8,311 bases of DNA from JAKVKY01 sp964293585. GTDB lineage: Bacteria; Bacillota; Negativicutes; Acidaminococcales; Acidaminococcaceae. This document shows positions 1 to 5,761 of this stretch, piece after piece; the stretch's first letter is position 1, and each line of letters opens with the position of its first letter. Below the pieces are notes generated by a model. That model searched no databases, had not been told where the DNA came from, and worked only from the letters and a program-made list of their open reading frames with translations. A program made the translations under genes and the position numbers. Where the stretch lies: NCBI GenBank assembly GCA_964293585.1, contig CAXYYS010000074.1, positions 1 to 8,311 of the forward strand, read 5' to 3'.

Positions 1-51
1 CAATATGTTTTTGTGCAAGATATTGCCACAGGTGAGGTAGAAAGATTATAA
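1..51 (+). CDS. C-terminal end of an unidentified protein (partial)
   Basis: The open frame entering the window reads QYVFVQDIATGEVERL and stops at TAA 49-51. Only 16 residues are visible, so the gene cannot be identified. The alternating hydrophobic stretch followed by a 'TGEV' turn would suit a terminal beta hairpin, but that is a weak inference. The coding 3' end overlaps the promoter proposed for rdgB, which suggests the upstream gene and rdgB are at least partly transcribed separately. No terminator hairpin lies between them. It could also be an out-of-frame shadow, since only 51 bases support it. Confidence 0.45.
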   Translation, partial: QYVFVQDIATGEVERL

Positions 52-52
52 T
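23..52 (+). promoter_or_regulatory. Sigma-A-type promoter for rdgB
   Basis: TTGCCA at 23-28 (5 of 6 matches to TTGACA) is followed after 18 bases by a perfect TATAAT at 47-52. A transcript would start near 59 and leave about 60 bases of leader before the rdgB ATG at 123. The promoter sits inside the last codons of the upstream gene. It was read by eye from consensus only. Confidence 0.6.
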
Positions 53-122
53 AATATTATAGATTACTAAGGGATGTCTGGTGCAGGCAGCTTAAAAATT
101 AAGAAAGGGTAAGGCCGTTAAT

Positions 123-713
123 ATGGATGAGATTGTGATTGCAACACATAACCCGGGTAAGGTAGAAGAATTTAAAACGTTGATGCAGGAATTGCATCTT
201 AATTTTAAGTGTTTAAGTGATTTTCCACCGGTAGAGCCTCCGGAAGAAACTGGTCGCACTTTTGCTGCTAACGCTAAATTAAAGGCTGTATATTATGCCA
301 GAGTGCTTAATGCTTTTTGTCTGGCTGACGATAGCGGGCTGGAAGTGCGTGCCCTGGACGGAGCTCCGGGAGTGCGCAGTGCCAGGTATGCCGGTGAAGA
401 AGCTACCGACACGGAAAATAATGATTTTTTATTGCAGCAGATGAAGTTTCAAGTGAAACGGACATGTCGTTTCCGGTGCGCTCTGGCTGTGGCAAATCCC
501 CAGGGAAAAATTTTGGCGGAAGCAGATGGTTCCTGCGATGGAATGTTGCTGCATGAACCTTTGGGAGAATTAGGTTTTGGTTATGATTCATTGTTTTGGT
601 CTACGGAATTGCATAAAGGTATGGGCGAAGCTACACCGGAAGAAAAGAACAAGGTGAGTCATCGTGGCAAGGCCATCAGGAAACTCATGAGTATGTGGAA
701 GAAAATTAAGTAA
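123..713 (+). CDS. rdgB: XTP/dITP diphosphatase, RdgB/HAM1 family
   Basis: This is a 196-residue house-cleaning enzyme that hydrolyses non-canonical purine triphosphates (dITP, XTP, ITP) to the monophosphate and pyrophosphate, keeping deaminated bases out of nucleic acids. It is a cytosolic homodimer in the family. Visible signatures in order are the N-terminal substrate loop ATHNPGK (7-13), FAANAKLKA (47-55), LADDSGLEV (67-75) with the catalytic/metal aspartates, GAPGVRSARYAG (80-91), GELGFGYDS (148-156) and SHRGKA (179-184). Length is normal for the family, so it looks intact. The usual GFGYDP motif has Ser in place of Pro at 156, a small deviation. The ATG at 123 follows a purine-rich AAAGGGTAAGG (104-114). 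A metallophosphoesterase gene follows 53 bases later with no terminator, so the two are probably co-transcribed from the promoter at 23-52. Confidence 0.96.
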   Translation: MDEIVIATHNPGKVEEFKTLMQELHLNFKCLSDFPPVEPPEETGRTFAANAKLKAVYYARVLNAFCLADDSGLEVRALDGAPGVRSARYAGEEATDTENNDFLLQQMKFQVKRTCRFRCALAVANPQGKILAEADGSCDGMLLHEPLGELGFGYDSLFWSTELHKGMGEATPEEKNKVSHRGKAIRKLMSMWKKIK

Positions 714-766
714 GAAGTTGTGCGATAATAAATATGAAGATTTGATGTTAGGAGCAGGCAACACAG

Positions 767-1276
767 ATGAAGATTGGTGTAATAGGTGATACCCACGGTA
801 GTGTACAAGCCATACGTCAGGTGCTGCAAAAAACTGTGCCGGTAGAACAATGGCTGCATACAGGGGATTATGCCCATGATGCCAACATTTTAGCCACCAG
901 TACTAGTTTGCCGGTTGTGGCGGTTCGTGGTAACTGTGATGGTTGGGAGAGTCCGGCAAAGTTGGATATTTTTTTGGAGTTTGAAGGTTTTAAAGTTTGG
1001 GTGACTCACGGTAACAAGTATTTGCGTAACGGTGGTGTACAGGAACTGGCCTGGTGGGGACATAAGTTTGAAGTGAATGTGGTGGTCTTTGGGCATACGC
1101 ATGTGCCACTGGTACAAGAAGAAACGGGGTTGTTGCTTTTTAATCCCGGCAGCCCGGTTTTACCACGGGGCGGTTTCCCCCCTAGTTTTGGTATCTTGAC
1201 CTTGAAAGTAGGGCAAAAGCCGGCAGGAGAAATTTGTTTTCTTAAAAAAACTGGTACTGCTAGACCCTGGTTCTGA
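767..1276 (+). CDS. YfcE/MJ0936-family metallophosphoesterase
   Basis: A 169-residue calcineurin-like phosphoesterase of the small YfcE/MJ0936/YsnB type. The full set of dinuclear metal ligands is visible: GDTHG (7-11, Asp8 and His10), HTGDY (31-35, Asp34), RGNCD (54-58, Asn56), THG (80-82, His81) and FGHTHVP (108-114, His110 and His112), followed by the family NPGSP motif (126-130). Family members hydrolyse phosphodiesters in vitro, usually with Mn2+, but the physiological substrate is generally unknown, so no specific role is claimed. The ATG at 767 has an AGGAG (750-754) 12 bases upstream, slightly far. The gene lies directly downstream of rdgB and is probably in the same transcript; both may belong to nucleotide upkeep, though this is only suggested by position. 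No clear terminator follows before the next promoter. Confidence 0.93.
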   Translation: MKIGVIGDTHGSVQAIRQVLQKTVPVEQWLHTGDYAHDANILATSTSLPVVAVRGNCDGWESPAKLDIFLEFEGFKVWVTHGNKYLRNGGVQELAWWGHKFEVNVVVFGHTHVPLVQEETGLLLFNPGSPVLPRGGFPPSFGILTLKVGQKPAGEICFLKKTGTARPWF

Positions 1277-1304
1277 AGATTTTGTGAAAAGCTATAAGAA
1301 CCTC

Positions 1305-1333
1305 TTGTCAGAGTGGGCAACTAATAGTACAAT
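1305..1333 (+). promoter_or_regulatory. Sigma-A-type promoter for malic enzyme
   Basis: TTGTCA at 1305-1310 and TACAAT at 1328-1333, each 5 of 6 matches to consensus, are separated by the ideal 17 bases. Transcription would start near 1340 and give a leader of about 60 bases. The leader contains a short palindrome, TAGC-GTAT-GCTA, at 1354-1365, which might be an operator half or a minor hairpin; that is speculative. Confidence 0.68.
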
Positions 1334-1403
1334 AAGTATATACGTTTTAAGTGTAGCGTATGCTAATTTAAAGATAATATTAAAGCGAAAGGGGTTTTGA
1401 AAA

Positions 1404-2648
1404 ATGGCGACTTTAAGTGAAGAATCCTTAAAATTACATTTGGAGCATAACGGTAAGTTGGAAGTACACTGCAAGGTACCTCTAAGAAATGGACATGATC
1501 TGGCGGTAGCATATACGCCAGGTGTTGCAGAACCTTGTAAGGTAATTAAGACCAACAAGGATTTATCTTTTGAATATACCTGCCGCGGGAACATGGTAGG
1601 TATCTGTACTGATGGTACTCGTGTCCTGGGCCTGGGGAATATTGGTCCAGAGGCGGCGATGCCGGTTATGGAAGGTAAAGCTGTCTTGTTTAAGAGTTTC
1701 GGCGATGTAGATGCTATCCCTGTCTGCATTGATGAAAAAGACCCTGATAAATTTGTAGCAATTGTTAAGGCTCTTCAACCTAGCTTTGCAGGTATCAACC
1801 TGGAAGATATTTCTTCTCCCAAGTGCTACGATATCGAGGATAAGCTGAAAGCAATTTGTGATATCCCCATTTTCCATGATGACCAGCACGGTACCGCGAT
1901 TGCTTGTGTCAGTGCCGTTATGGGTGCATTAAGGTTTGTCAAGAAAGATATCAAGACTGCCAGGATTGTGGTTAACGGTGCTGGCGCTGCCGGCAGTGCA
2001 ATCGGCAGACTTCTGGTCAGCATGGGTGCGGACAATCTCATCATGATGTTGCACGACGGTGCACTTTATGAGGGTTGTAAATCCCACAAACCTTTGGACA
2101 GGATTCAATTAGCCTTGGCTAAAGTAACGAATAAGAAAAAAGTTCAAGGACAGCTGGCAGATATTGCTAAGGGTGCCGATGTTTTGATTGGTGTTTCGGC
2201 TCCGGGAGTTTTCACGCCGGAGATTATGAAATCCATGGCGAAGGATGCCGTGGTCTTTGGTTTAGCAAATCCCGTACCGGAAGCTATGTACGATGTAGCA
2301 AAAGCAGCAGGCGTGCGCGTGGCTGGTACCGGCCGCAGCGACAGTCCTAACCAGGTCAATAACGTCAATGTTTTCCCGGGGGTATTCCGTGGTGCCATTG
2401 ATGTGAGGGCCCGTGAGATTAACGAAGCCATGAAGGTTGCGGCAACGAAAGCCATTGCCAATTTGATTGCCGATAAAGATTTGCGTGAGGATTATGTGGT
2501 ACCGGAAGCTTTTGATAAACGTGTGGCACCGGCGGTGGCTGCAGCAGTAGCTAAGGCTGCTATTGAAAGCGGGGTAGCGCGTATTAAGGTGGATCCGGAA
2601 GTTGTAAGGGCGAATACGCTGAAACGTTTGGCTGATCACCATAGATAA
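1404..2648 (+). CDS. Malic enzyme (malate dehydrogenase, oxaloacetate-decarboxylating), short bacterial type
   Basis: Converts L-malate to pyruvate and CO2 with reduction of NAD(P)+, or works in reverse to make malate. At 414 residues it is the short bacterial form without the C-terminal phosphotransacetylase-like domain of MaeB. The N-terminal catalytic part shows AYTPGVAEPC (36-45, the likely acid Tyr37), GKAVLFK (91-97, Lys92 as likely general base), INLEDIS (131-137, Glu134/Asp135) and HDDQHGTA (158-165). These are followed by a Rossmann domain with NGAGAAGSA (191-199), ANPVPEA (288-294) and SDSPNQVNN (312-320). The ATG at 1404 follows AAAGGGG (1388-1394). The residue ending Rossmann strand beta-2, often Asp in NAD-dependent homologues, appears to be Leu216, so NAD versus NADP preference is left open. 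It has its own promoter and is followed by a terminator-like hairpin before the fumarase genes. maeA or maeB names are avoided because they do not map cleanly on this form. Confidence 0.94.
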   Translation: MATLSEESLKLHLEHNGKLEVHCKVPLRNGHDLAVAYTPGVAEPCKVIKTNKDLSFEYTCRGNMVGICTDGTRVLGLGNIGPEAAMPVMEGKAVLFKSFGDVDAIPVCIDEKDPDKFVAIVKALQPSFAGINLEDISSPKCYDIEDKLKAICDIPIFHDDQHGTAIACVSAVMGALRFVKKDIKTARIVVNGAGAAGSAIGRLLVSMGADNLIMMLHDGALYEGCKSHKPLDRIQLALAKVTNKKKVQGQLADIAKGADVLIGVSAPGVFTPEIMKSMAKDAVVFGLANPVPEAMYDVAKAAGVRVAGTGRSDSPNQVNNVNVFPGVFRGAIDVRAREINEAMKVAATKAIANLIADKDLREDYVVPEAFDKRVAPAVAAAVAKAAIESGVARIKVDPEVVRANTLKRLADHHR

Positions 2649-2651
2649 TTT

Positions 2652-2672
2652 AGACTGACAGTTATGCAGTCT
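2652..2672 (+). repeat. Small hairpin after the malic enzyme gene
   Basis: AGACTG (2652-2657) and CAGTCT (2667-2672) are perfect 6-base inverted repeats around a 9-base loop, 3 bases after the malic enzyme stop codon and directly before the stronger terminator hairpin. There is no U tract after it, so it is not a terminator by itself. It may stabilise the malic enzyme mRNA 3' end or take part in an alternative fold with the next hairpin. The fold was judged by eye. Confidence 0.4.
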
Positions 2673-2675
2673 GGA

Positions 2676-2706
2676 GGACCACGGATTGCACCGTGGTCTT
2701 TTTTTT
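2676..2706 (+). terminator. Intrinsic terminator or attenuator between malic enzyme and fumarase
   Basis: A perfect 8-base stem, GACCACGG (2677-2684) with CCGTGGTC (2691-2698), closes a 6-base loop and runs straight into eight T residues (2699-2706). This is a textbook Rho-independent terminator on the + strand. The fumarase ribosome binding site begins only four bases after the U tract, and no convincing promoter fits between. Fumarase mRNA therefore probably arises by partial readthrough, by regulated antitermination, or from a promoter inside the malic enzyme gene. Confidence 0.85.
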
Positions 2707-2722
2707 GCGAGGAGGTAAAAAG

Positions 2723-3568
2723 ATGCGTGAACTGGATGTAAAAAAAATTACGGAGGCAGTGGCAAAATGTTGCATGGATTCTTGTTACTATCTGCCGGAA
2801 AGGGTGTTGGCGAAATTAAAAGCCAATCAGAAGACAGAGGTATCGCCTCTGGGCCGTCAAGTATTGGGTACGATTATAGAAAATGCAGAACTGGCCAGGA
2901 AGAAAGCGGTTCCTCTATGTCAAGATACAGGGCTGACAGTAGTATTTATTGATATCGGTCAGGAAGTACATTTTACGGGCGGCGCCCTGGAAGAAGCCAT
3001 ACATGCAGGCGTGGCTAAGGGTTATACGGAAGGTTATTTGCGTAAATCTTCCGTGGATGATCCGTTATTCTTGAGGAAAAATACTGGTGATAATACACCT
3101 GCCATCATTCACGCCAGGATTGTTCCAGGTGATAAAGTTCATATCATCGTCAGCCCTAAAGGTTGCGGCAGTGAAAACATGGGTGCTTTAAGAATGTTGA
3201 AACCTGCGGACGGGGTAGACGGAGTAATTAAGTTCGTCCTGGAAACGATTACAAATGCCGGCTCGAATCCCTGTCCTCCTGTAACTGTAGGTATCGGTAT
3301 CGGTGGTAATATGGAACGGGCAGCAGAACTGGCCAAGTTTTCTCTTACTCGTCCTATCGGCGAACATAACGCTAATCCGAAATACAGGGAACTAGAAGAA
3401 AAACTTTTGGAACTGGCTAATAAAACGGGTGTAGGTCCTTCTGGTTTAGGCGGCAGCACCACAGCCTTGGCTGTGAATATTGAATATGCGCCTACGCATA
3501 TTGGCGGTCTGCCTTGTGCCGTCAATTTGAATTGCCATGCCGCTCGTCGTGCGGAAGCAGAAATTTAG
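2723..3568 (+). CDS. Class I (Fe-S) fumarate hydratase, alpha subunit
   Basis: The N-terminal (alpha) subunit of the two-subunit class I fumarase, interconverting fumarate and malate with a labile [4Fe-4S] cluster. The 281 residues match the usual alpha length of about 280. Three conserved cysteines for the cluster are visible: CQDTG (66-70), KGCGSEN (146-152, Cys148) and SNPCPP (181-186, Cys184). Also seen are GDNTPA (122-127) and the C-terminal stretch IEYAPTHIGGLPCAVN (253-268), typical of the family. The start is placed at ATG 2723, seven bases after a perfect AGGAGG (2710-2715). A longer in-frame reading from 2693 would begin inside the terminator and is rejected. L-tartrate dehydratase (TtdA) is a close relative, but the malic enzyme neighbour favours fumarase. 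The beta gene follows after 12 bases, with its ribosome binding site overlapping this stop codon, so the subunits are likely made in matched amounts. Confidence 0.94.
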   Translation: MRELDVKKITEAVAKCCMDSCYYLPERVLAKLKANQKTEVSPLGRQVLGTIIENAELARKKAVPLCQDTGLTVVFIDIGQEVHFTGGALEEAIHAGVAKGYTEGYLRKSSVDDPLFLRKNTGDNTPAIIHARIVPGDKVHIIVSPKGCGSENMGALRMLKPADGVDGVIKFVLETITNAGSNPCPPVTVGIGIGGNMERAAELAKFSLTRPIGEHNANPKYRELEEKLLELANKTGVGPSGLGGSTTALAVNIEYAPTHIGGLPCAVNLNCHAARRAEAEI

Positions 3569-3580
3569 GAGGAAATTGTC

Positions 3581-4144
3581 ATGACTAATGCTGAAATAAA
3601 AAAGATTCAAGCGCCGCTGACAGAAGATACGATTAAGAATCTGCATGCCGGTGATTTTGTACAGATTACAGGTTATATCTATACTGCCAGAGATGCTGCT
3701 CATAAGAGAATGTACGAAGCTTTAGGGCGGGGTGAGAAACTGCCTTTTGATATCCGGAATCAGATTATTTATTATGTAGGTCCTACACCTGCCAAACCAG
3801 GCGAGATTGTGGGCAGCGCTGGACCGACGACAAGCGGCCGTATGGACAAGTATACGCCTACCATGATTGAGCAGGGAATGCGCGGCATGATTGGTAAAGG
3901 ACTGAGGAACAAGGAAGTAATTGAAGCTTGTAAAAAGTACCATGCGGTTTATTTTGCTGCTATTGGCGGTGCTGCCGCTGTTATCGCGCAATCTATCAAA
4001 GGTGAGGAAATGATTGCCTACGAGGATTTGGGACCGGAGGCTATACGCAAATATACGGTGGTAGATTTCCCGGCTATCGTGGCAATTGATATTGAAGGAC
4101 GCGATTTTTACAGGGAAGGCGAAGCAAAATATCGTCAGCTCTAA
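3581..4144 (+). CDS. Class I (Fe-S) fumarate hydratase, beta subunit
   Basis: The C-terminal (beta) partner of the preceding alpha subunit, completing the active site of the class I fumarase/tartrate dehydratase family. The 187 residues are the usual length of a stand-alone beta subunit. Recognisable segments are TARDAAHKR (35-43), YVGPTPAKPG (65-74), the signature GPTTSGRMDKYTP (81-93), GMIGKG (102-107), AIGGAAA (127-133) and the E-D-L-G-P-EA stretch (148-154). The ATG at 3581 lies eight bases after AGGAGG (3567-3572), which overlaps the alpha-subunit stop codon TAG (3566-3568) and implies translational coupling. A flavin reductase-rubredoxin gene follows 32 bases later without a terminator. 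Sequence alone does not fully separate fumarate hydratase from L-tartrate dehydratase (TtdB). Confidence 0.94.
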   Translation: MTNAEIKKIQAPLTEDTIKNLHAGDFVQITGYIYTARDAAHKRMYEALGRGEKLPFDIRNQIIYYVGPTPAKPGEIVGSAGPTTSGRMDKYTPTMIEQGMRGMIGKGLRNKEVIEACKKYHAVYFAAIGGAAAVIAQSIKGEEMIAYEDLGPEAIRKYTVVDFPAIVAIDIEGRDFYREGEAKYRQL

Positions 4145-4176
4145 AAAGACAGCGGCTTAGGAAAGGGGCCAGAGAA

Positions 4177-4830
4177 ATGGAACTGTCAGTTTTATGGAAG
4201 TTGTCTTACGGCATGTATGCTATTGGTACTTTGGATGGTACCAGACCTACAGGCTGCATCGTGAATACTGTGGCTCAGATTACCAGCACGAATCCGGTGA
4301 TTGCCGTCAGCATGAATAAAAATAATTATACCTATGAAGCCATCAAAAAAACAGGCCGATTTACGGTTTCAATCCTGACGGAAAAAACGGTACCCAACGT
4401 GATTGCCAAGCTGGGTTTTTGCAGTGGCAGAGATACGGATAAGTTTGATGGCAAAGACTTTGCCTGGAAAGAAATGGGAGGTTTGCCGGTGGTTAAAGAT
4501 AATTGTGCCGGCCATCTGGTAGCAGAGGTTCTTAGCATGACAGAGGTGGAGACACATTATATTATCTTGGCACGGGTCAAAGATGCACAACCATGTACTA
4601 ATTTTGAACCGATGACCTATAAATATTATCATGAAGTCATTAAGGGCAGCGCACCCAAGAATGCTCCCACGTATCAGGCACCTGTAAAGCAGGAGGTTAT
4701 TACTGGCAGCAAGGAAAAGTGGGTTTGCAGTATCTGCGGTTATGTTTATGAAGGCGACCTTACCAAGGAACCTGCAGATTGGGTTTGCCCGGTATGCAAG
4801 CAACCTAAAAGTAAGTTTGTGAAACAGTAA
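4177..4830 (+). CDS. Flavin reductase-rubredoxin fusion (Hrb-like, high molecular weight rubredoxin)
   Basis: A 217-residue fusion. Residues 1 to about 155 form a flavin reductase-like FMN-binding domain (start MELSVLWKLSYGMYAIGT; TGCIVNTVAQIT 25-36; FTVSILTE 62-69). A linker rich in Pro, Lys and Ala spans about 156-181. A C-terminal rubredoxin holds one iron through Cys184-x2-Cys187 and Cys204-x2-Cys207. The Cys pairs are only 16 residues apart, against about 29 in classical rubredoxin, so this is the short rubrerythrin-like version. The same domain order is known in the Moorella Hrb protein, which passes electrons from NADH to a flavodiiron protein for NO or oxygen reduction; that exact role here is inferred, since no flavodiiron gene is in view. 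AAAGGGG (4162-4168) sits eight bases before the ATG. It is the last gene before a strong terminator and is probably co-transcribed with the oxygen-sensitive fumarase. Confidence 0.92.
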   Translation: MELSVLWKLSYGMYAIGTLDGTRPTGCIVNTVAQITSTNPVIAVSMNKNNYTYEAIKKTGRFTVSILTEKTVPNVIAKLGFCSGRDTDKFDGKDFAWKEMGGLPVVKDNCAGHLVAEVLSMTEVETHYIILARVKDAQPCTNFEPMTYKYYHEVIKGSAPKNAPTYQAPVKQEVITGSKEKWVCSICGYVYEGDLTKEPADWVCPVCKQPKSKFVKQ

Positions 4831-4846
4831 AATTGTTGTTTACGGT

Positions 4847-4887
4847 AAAGCCCCTCTTGTTTTTAGAGCAAGGGGGTTTTGCTTTTT
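4847..4887 (+). terminator. Intrinsic terminator after the fumarase/rubredoxin genes
   Basis: CCCCTCTTG (4851-4859) pairs with CAAGGGGG (4869-4876) in an 8-pair GC-rich stem with one G-U, closing a 9-base loop. It is followed by TTTT (4877-4880), GC and a second TTTTT (4883-4887). The A-run before the stem (4847-4849) pairs with the first Ts. It closes the C4-acid operon just before the udp promoter. Confidence 0.85.
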
Positions 4888-4893
4888 GTTCAC

Positions 4894-4922
4894 TTAACCT
4901 TCAGCGGGAACAATGATATAAT
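4894..4922 (+). promoter_or_regulatory. Sigma-A-type promoter for udp-deoB
   Basis: TTAACC at 4894-4899 (4 of 6 matches) and a perfect TATAAT at 4917-4922 have 17-base spacing. They lie directly after the preceding terminator and about 47 bases before the udp start codon. The implied leader is roughly 40 bases with no obvious riboswitch or operator. Confidence 0.65.
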
Positions 4923-4968
4923 AATTATATAAACAGGTAGAGCTAATTTATAAAGAGAGGTGCAGGTC

Positions 4969-5760
4969 ATGCCTAATTATGCGCAAGCACAGGAAGTACT
5001 TTACCACATCGGAATTTCGAAGCAGATGATAAAAAATGCCAAGTACGCCTTGTTGCCCGGGGATCCAGGACGGGTAGAAGGGCTGGCCAAGGCGTTAGGA
5101 CCAGCAGAATTTTTGGGCTGTCACCGGGAGTTTACTTCCTGGCTGGTCACAGTTCAGGGACAACCGGTCCTGGTAATAAGTACGGGTATGGGGTGTCCTT
5201 GCGTATCCATTGCCCTGGAAGAATTGGCAAGACTGGGTATTACCCATTTTATCAGGGTGGGGACAACCGGAAGCCTGCAGGAAAATTTAAATCTGGGCGA
5301 TGTAGTTATTAGCAAGGCTGCAGTCAGGACGGATGGTGCTTCTAAATGTTATGCACCGGTAGAATATCCGGCGGTGGCAGATTTGGATATCACATTGGCC
5401 CTGCGGCAGGCTGCCGAAGAGTTACAAATACCACATCAAGTTGGCATTACGGTAACAACGGATAGTTTCTGGCCGGGGCAGGAAAGGTACGATAGTTTTA
5501 CCGGTTATGTTCCTCGGGCTTTGCAGGGGACTCTGCAAGAATGGCAGAAATTGGGGTGCAGTAATTTTGAGATGGAAGCTGCTACTTTGTTCGTGGTAGC
5601 AAATACCTTTGGGCTCAAAGCCGGTGCTATCTGCGGCGTAGTGGCTAAACGTACGGATAGTGAAGCGGTAGCGGCACCAGCTGTTTATAAAAAAGCGGAA
5701 GAGAGATTTCAAAGGGTGACGAAAAGAGCCTTAGAGATTCTCATCCAGGAAGGTCGATAA
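4969..5760 (+). CDS. udp: Uridine phosphorylase
   Basis: Cleaves uridine with phosphate to uracil and ribose 1-phosphate in pyrimidine salvage; it belongs to the NP-I nucleoside phosphorylase family, which works as hexamers. The 263 residues carry the family marks LLPGDPGRVE (28-37, phosphate site), CHREFTSW (51-58), VGTTG (97-101), VRTDGAS (119-125), TTDSFWPGQERYD (163-175, with the Gln and Arg that recognise uracil in the E. coli enzyme) and NFEMEAATL (199-207, ribose site). The QERYD motif separates uridine phosphorylase from purine nucleoside phosphorylase. The start is set at ATG 4969, eight bases after GAGAGG (4955-4960); a GTG at 4960 would add three residues but would lie in that binding site. 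deoB begins one base after the stop codon, giving a direct pathway: the ribose 1-phosphate made here is the substrate of DeoB. Confidence 0.95.
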   Translation: MPNYAQAQEVLYHIGISKQMIKNAKYALLPGDPGRVEGLAKALGPAEFLGCHREFTSWLVTVQGQPVLVISTGMGCPCVSIALEELARLGITHFIRVGTTGSLQENLNLGDVVISKAAVRTDGASKCYAPVEYPAVADLDITLALRQAAEELQIPHQVGITVTTDSFWPGQERYDSFTGYVPRALQGTLQEWQKLGCSNFEMEAATLFVVANTFGLKAGAICGVVAKRTDSEAVAAPAVYKKAEERFQRVTKRALEILIQEGR

Positions 5761-5761
5761 C

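Noticed and set aside
1282..1290. TTGTGAAAA, resembling half of a Rex (NADH-sensing) operator before the malic enzyme promoter
   Set aside because: The expected mirror half TTTTCACAA is absent, and a single half-site is too common to support a call.
2262..2642. 126-residue open frame on the minus strand within malic enzyme, and similar antisense frames elsewhere (for example 1292-1729, 6371-6835)
   Set aside because: They are opposite strongly conserved enzymes, lack ribosome binding sites and show no recognisable domains; they are shadows of the + strand genes.
2693..2722. Upstream start for the fumarase alpha subunit
   Set aside because: It starts within the terminator hairpin and its first residues come from the U tract. 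ATG 2723 has AGGAGG at ideal spacing and fits the family N-terminus.
2723..4144. L-tartrate dehydratase (TtdA/TtdB) as the identity of the two hydro-lyase subunits
   Set aside because: It is possible by homology, but no tartrate transporter or regulator is present, and the adjacent malic enzyme makes malate/fumarate chemistry more likely.
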